NCBI GenBank assembly: GCA_049662565.1
Contig: JBATBW010000158.1
Location: 1 to 9,867 of the forward strand
Length of the DNA: 9,867 nucleotides
Reading direction: 5' to 3'
From: JBATBW01 sp049662565
Lineage (GTDB): Bacteria; Bacillota_I; Bacilli_A; Erysipelotrichales; Erysipelotrichaceae
The notes below the pieces were generated by a model. The model was not told the origin of the DNA. It saw only the letters and a list, made by a program, of their open reading frames with translations, and did not search any database. Below are positions 7,116 to 9,867 of the stretch, piece by piece (positions within the stretch are counted from its first letter, which is position 1; each line of letters starts with the position of its first letter). Made by a program: the position numbers and the translations under genes.

Positions 7116-7706
7116 CATCTTTTTCCCAACAATCATAAACAATTCATCATTATCCAACAAAAAATTTACCCCACAATTATTTTGATAAAACCAACTAGAA
7201 ATCATATCCATAGGCGGTAATTCATCTTTATTCACCGCATCATCACACTTTTTATGCATATTATTAATCTCATCCCGACTTTGTGAATGCGCAATAATTA
7301 TATAACCACCTACTTCAATGTTAGAAACAATTTGTTTAATGGTATGGACTTTATCCTCAAAATGTGGAAACACTGAAAAACATATTGCCCCACTATATAA
7401 CTGGCCATCTCTATTAAAATCCATAATATCTTCACAATGAAAACTAACATTATCATAATCATATTTTCTTTTCGCAACTTCATTCATTCGATTAGAAACA
7501 TCAATTCCAACAATTGAACCACCATCGCCAACTATACCCACTAAATAAGGCGTCAATACACCCGTACCACAACCGATATCCATAATACGATCACCTAAAC
7601 TAATTGGTGATAAATCTAAAATCTTTTTAATTTTCAGCTTATCATGATGACACATCACATCCCAATTATCCGCAACACTATTAAAAAAAACAATTTGATT
7701 ACTCAA
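7110..7706 (-). CDS. Class I SAM-dependent methyltransferase
   Basis: 198 aa soluble Rossmann-fold methyltransferase. The N-terminus FFNSVADNWDVMCHHD is typical of small-molecule methyltransferases. Motif I is IMDIGCGTGVLTPYL (41-55), the acidic loop that binds the SAM ribose is GID (67-69), and GAICFSVFPHFEDK (106-119) covers the post-motif region. After the last core strand comes AHSQSRDEINNMH (139-151), then DELPP (161-165). I recognise this His/Ser/Arg-rich stretch from a group of clostridial and archaeal homologues, from memory only; the methyl acceptor is unknown. The start is TTG with GAGGTG six bases upstream. It overlaps the end of the ECF-S gene by 8 bp, so the two are translationally coupled. 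Their pairing suggests the methyltransferase acts on, or helps salvage, what the transporter brings in. Confidence 0.85.
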   Translation of the reverse strand: MSNQIVFFNSVADNWDVMCHHDKLKIKKILDLSPISLGDRIMDIGCGTGVLTPYLVGIVGDGGSIVGIDVSNRMNEVAKRKYDYDNVSFHCEDIMDFNRDGQLYSGAICFSVFPHFEDKVHTIKQIVSNIEVGGYIIIAHSQSRDEINNMHKKCDDAVNKDELPPMDMISSWFYQNNCGVNFLLDNDELFMIVGKKMK

Positions 7707-8238
7707 CTACGACACCTCTACTTTCAATAACTTTTCCTTTTTCTAATATCTTAACTAATACCGGAATCACTATCAATTGAATTACAATTCCAGGTAAGCC
7801 TGTCAAAAACGATCCACTAACAAAAATCCATGGAGAAGGTAATTTAGCCATAAAGAAAGTTACTAAAAAATATACCGCAATACCCGAAACAATCCGCCCA
7901 ACAATCATTGAAGCAATCAATGACACATAAACATTCTTCTTTAATCTACGATACAAAATATTGGCCACCACACCATAAGCAATTAATTCAAAAAACATAA
8001 AAGGCAACACCGGAAAAACCGGAGGCATCATCGTTAAAACACTACTTAAAACCGGCGTAACCGCCGCCACAATAATCGCATAAGGTAAACTTAAAACAAA
8101 ACCCGCAATAATAACCGGAATATGCATCGGCAACAAAACCGAACCTGAACCAATAAAATGGAAAGCCATTGGTAATACAATACCTAAAGCAATAAACAAA
8201 GCAGTTAATATCATTTCTTTAATTACATTATTTTTCAC
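7699..8238 (-). CDS. ECF transporter S component (substrate-binding membrane protein)
   Basis: 179 aa integral membrane protein with about six hydrophobic helices. The N-terminus has the S-component pattern KEMILTALFIALGIVLP, where small residues in helix 1 contact the EcfT subunit. It is followed by LPMHIPVIIAGF (36-47) and MMPPVFPVLPFMFFELIAYG. S components bind a vitamin or metal and need the shared EcfA/A'/T energising module, which is absent here and must be encoded elsewhere (a group II ECF system). The substrate cannot be assigned. The start is GTG with GGAGG seven bases upstream. A longer in-frame version from 8331 would run back through the promoter and the preceding terminator and is rejected. 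The leader is short (about 25-30 nt), leaving no room for a riboswitch. It is coupled to the overlapping methyltransferase. Confidence 0.83.
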   Translation of the reverse strand: MKNNVIKEMILTALFIALGIVLPMAFHFIGSGSVLLPMHIPVIIAGFVLSLPYAIIVAAVTPVLSSVLTMMPPVFPVLPFMFFELIAYGVVANILYRRLKKNVYVSLIASMIVGRIVSGIAVYFLVTFFMAKLPSPWIFVSGSFLTGLPGIVIQLIVIPVLVKILEKGKVIESRGVVVE

Positions 8239-8269
8239 GTTATAACCTCCAAATGTCAAAACTACTATA

Positions 8270-8297
8270 ATTATAAGTGCATAAAAATATAACACAA
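8270..8297 (-). promoter_or_regulatory. Promoter of the ECF-S / methyltransferase unit
   Basis: On the minus strand TTGTGT (8297-8292) and a perfect TATAAT (8275-8270) are separated by 16 bp. It lies between the csoR terminator and the GTG start of the ECF-S gene, so this two-gene unit has its own transcription start. Confidence 0.6.
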
Positions 8298-8298
8298 G

Positions 8299-8312
8299 CC
8301 CGGTAGGGGGAT
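8299..8312. promoter_or_regulatory. Candidate CsoR-type operator next to the ECF-S -35 box
   Basis: CCC-GGTA-GGGGG-AT is a CCC-N4-GGG inverted element and the only strongly GC-rich patch in this intergenic region. From memory, Firmicute CsoR operators have the same CCC-N4-GGGGG core with flanking TA/AT. It abuts the -35 box, where a bound repressor would block polymerase, and a CsoR-family gene lies immediately upstream. Binding is inferred, not shown. Confidence 0.4.
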
Positions 8313-8336
8313 AAAAAAAGGATATTTGCATATCCT
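8313..8336 (-). terminator. Rho-independent terminator starting within the csoR stop codon
   Basis: Minus-strand hairpin AGGATAT (8336-8330), loop GCAA, ATATCCT (8325-8319), then a run of T to 8313. The first two stem bases belong to the TAG stop codon. It separates csoR from the downstream ECF-S promoter. Confidence 0.85.
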
Positions 8337-8649
8337 ACTTAATCAAATGATCAATGGCATCTGTCAAATCATCTAAAGCTTGACTATCACCAGTTTTTAA
8401 AGCATCAACCAAACAATGCTCCATATGATCCTTCAAAATGACTTTACTCGTGCTATTTAAGGCTGCAATAACCGCCGAAAGCTGTATTAGAACCTCGCTA
8501 CAATCTTTTCCATCTTCAATCATTCTTTTAACGCTATCCAAATGACCGCTAGCCCTTGATAAACGATTAAGTACCGCCTTAGTTTTTGCATGAGAATGAG
8601 TATGAGTAATTACTTTACCATTTTCATCAATATGTTCATGTTTTTCCAT
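8335..8649 (-). CDS. csoR: CsoR/DUF156-family metal-sensing transcriptional repressor
   Basis: 104 aa all-helical repressor of the CsoR/RcnR family. The Cu(I) fingerprint of CsoR is present with exact family spacing: Cys50, His75 (25 residues later) and Cys79 (4 later), within DCSEV and DHMEHC. RcnR would have His in the last position and CstR lacks the His. The family start NRLSRASGHLDSVKRMIEDG is at 28-47. An N-terminal extension of about 20 residues is rich in His (H4, H6, H16, H18, H20; THTHSH). The protein binds DNA without a classical helix-turn-helix and is released by metal binding in characterised members. It begins 8 bp after the phosphoglycerol transferase stop, with a modest AGGG SD six bases before the ATG, so it is probably co-transcribed with that gene. 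No copZ or copA is in the window, so copper as the actual signal is unproven. Confidence 0.88.
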   Translation of the reverse strand: MEKHEHIDENGKVITHTHSHAKTKAVLNRLSRASGHLDSVKRMIEDGKDCSEVLIQLSAVIAALNSTSKVILKDHMEHCLVDALKTGDSQALDDLTDAIDHLIK

Positions 8650-8657
8650 ATTATACC

Positions 8658-9867
8658 CTATCTTTTCGCTTGATAAATACTATCCTTTGTCTTATCTAAA
8701 AACTCCTTATCAAAAAATATACTTGTCTTATTAAATTCTCTTTGTAGAAAATCATAACCATCTTTTTCAATAATAGTCTTAACACCACTAAATAAATCCG
8801 TGCCAATACCTAATCTATTACCATCAATCTTTACACCCATACTACGCAAAATAGTAGGAAACATATCATAATTTCCAAAATGTCGATTCTTACTATATTT
8901 CGTATCGATAGGCGCATTCAAAATTAAATTAAACACACTACGGCGATACTTAGAATCGATATTCTTAAAATAATTCTTATCCATACTTAAATGATCACCA
9001 GTAAGTACAATTGTCGTATTTTCATAAAAATCCTGTTGCTGAATCCAACGAATAAAATCATAAACTTGCTTATCACTATGCGCAATTACATTAGCATACT
9101 GTTTATCAAACTTATTACCCGTAGTTGGTGTGACATACCCATCTGGAAAATGAGTGTCCGCCGTTTCCATATTAAAGTGGAAAGGTTTACCACTATTAGA
9201 TAATACCAGCAACTCTTCTTTAGCATACTCAAATAACTTAGAATCTTCAAAACCCCACCACTCATAATAATCTTTATCAATCTTACCAAGCTCAATCGCA
9301 TGATAATAATCATAAATCTTAAACTTGCCATGAGTAGTAAAATAAGTATCTAAACCACCAAACTTCGCATCAGCCCCAAACATAATCGTTTGATTATATC
9401 CTTCACCTTCTAATATATCACCAAGATTAATAATGCCTGGTAAAAAATAACCATGCGTACCATATGAATTACCACCTTGAACCTTTAAAGGAACACCAGC
9501 TTCCATATTAACCATCGCAGCAATAGACCACTCCGAACCAAAAGTTTGATAAGCACCACCAAACGTCTTTTCATTATCCGAAAAAACAATACCTTCCTTA
9601 GTTAACTCCGTCAAATAAGGCATTAAATTTTCTTTTTCAACACCACCTAGTTCTTTAGACAAATAAGTATTCTCCACTGATTCCAAATAAATATGAATCA
9701 AATTACGCTTTTGTTGCGGAAAATTCAAAGATGTTTCATTAGGTGAAACATAATGTTCTTCAATATAATTCGAGTTATTAAAATAAGCAATAATAATCTG
9801 ATTAAGTTGCATCTTATAAATTGTATAACCAATACCACTAATTAAAACTACAATAGATAAACAAGCA
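8658..9867 (-). CDS. OpgB/LtaS-like phosphoglycerol transferase (sulfatase fold), 5' end beyond the window
   Basis: The reading frame stays open to the right edge, so the apparent ATG at 9812 is internal. The codons before it encode a hydrophobic segment (ACLSIVVLISGIGYTIY), the end of a membrane helix preceding the extracellular enzyme domain. Numbering from that ATG: NLIHIYLESVENTYL (37-51) holds the metal-binding Glu44 and the likely Thr49 nucleophile. FGSEWSIAAMVNMEAGVPL (91-109), DTHFPDG (219-225), TGDHLSM (271-277; Asp273, His274) and a late His311 complete the sulfatase-type active site. TGDHL and the Trp-Ser-Ile-Ala segment look closer to OpgB/MdoB-type phosphoglycerol transferases than to classical LtaS. 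Such enzymes move sn-glycerol-1-phosphate from phosphatidylglycerol to a surface glycan or a teichoic acid primer. The acceptor is unknown. It is followed directly by csoR. Confidence 0.87.
   Translation of the reverse strand, partial: ACLSIVVLISGIGYTIYKMQLNQIIIAYFNNSNYIEEHYVSPNETSLNFPQQKRNLIHIYLESVENTYLSKELGGVEKENLMPYLTELTKEGIVFSDNEKTFGGAYQTFGSEWSIAAMVNMEAGVPLKVQGGNSYGTHGYFLPGIINLGDILEGEGYNQTIMFGADAKFGGLDTYFTTHGKFKIYDYYHAIELGKIDKDYYEWWGFEDSKLFEYAKEELLVLSNSGKPFHFNMETADTHFPDGYVTPTTGNKFDKQYANVIAHSDKQVYDFIRWIQQQDFYENTTIVLTGDHLSMDKNYFKNIDSKYRRSVFNLILNAPIDTKYSKNRHFGNYDMFPTILRSMGVKIDGNRLGIGTDLFSGVKTIIEKDGYDFLQREFNKTSIFFDKEFLDKTKDSIYQAKR

Noticed and set aside
8239..8312. A riboswitch controlling the ECF-S gene, which is common for vitamin S components.
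   Set aside because: With the -10 at 8275-8270, the leader is only about 25-30 nt, too short for any known riboswitch aptamer plus expression platform.
8239..8331. A 31-codon N-terminal extension of the ECF-S protein.
   Set aside because: It would be encoded by the terminator tail, candidate operator and promoter. GGAGG before the GTG at 8238 and the S-component N-terminal pattern mark the real start.
8650..8657. TATAAT directly before the csoR ATG as a -10 box.
   Set aside because: Transcription would begin inside the coding sequence and there is no matching -35; it is more simply the spacer after AGGG.
9086..9331. Minus-strand frame of 81 codons inside the phosphoglycerol transferase.
   Set aside because: It is an out-of-frame shadow of a gene whose active-site motifs are read in the other frame.

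Overview
This window comes from an AT-rich (roughly one third G+C by eye) bacterial chromosome. Strong AGGAGG-type ribosome binding sites, TTGACA/TATAAT promoters, T-tailed hairpin terminators and frequent GTG/TTG starts point to a low-GC Gram-positive (Bacillota). A gut Erysipelotrichia/Coprobacillaceae-like or clostridial host is my best guess, but no marker gene fixes it. TGA is used as a stop codon, so the code is the standard bacterial one. I see no rRNA, tRNA, CRISPR array, insertion sequence or phage gene.

All eight genes lie on the minus strand, so transcription runs from high to low coordinates. From the right edge: (1) the 3' part of an OpgB/LtaS-like phosphoglycerol transferase, whose 5' end is outside the window, followed 8 bp later by a CsoR-family metal-sensing repressor and a terminator that starts inside the repressor stop codon; (2) a separate unit with its own promoter, encoding an ECF-transporter substrate-binding membrane protein and an overlapping class I SAM methyltransferase, closed by a second stop-codon-overlapping terminator; (3) a maltose/galactoside-type sugar O-acetyltransferase and a calcineurin-like phosphoesterase, translationally coupled; (4) an MMPL/RND-superfamily transporter and, 5 bp downstream, a large secreted, membrane-anchored GLUG-repeat protein. 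The left 581 bp are non-coding. They hold a hairpin and two minus-strand TTGACA promoters that drive a gene beyond the left edge.

Two modules deserve attention. The first is the MMPL/GLUG pair. The transporter carries DY pairs in both membrane bundles, as in MmpL3, and ends in eight x-hydrophobic-x-G tetrads. Its partner has GLUG repeats split by a long predicted coiled coil and a C-terminal membrane anchor. This looks like a dedicated envelope transport or surface system. The second is the CsoR / ECF-S / methyltransferase cluster. A CCC-N4-GGGGG element resembling Firmicute CsoR operators sits against the -35 box of the ECF-S promoter, although no recognisable copper gene is present. Several other genes (phosphoglycerol transferase, acetyltransferase, MMPL, GLUG) also suggest cell-envelope business, but the units are separately promoted and a common function is only an inference.
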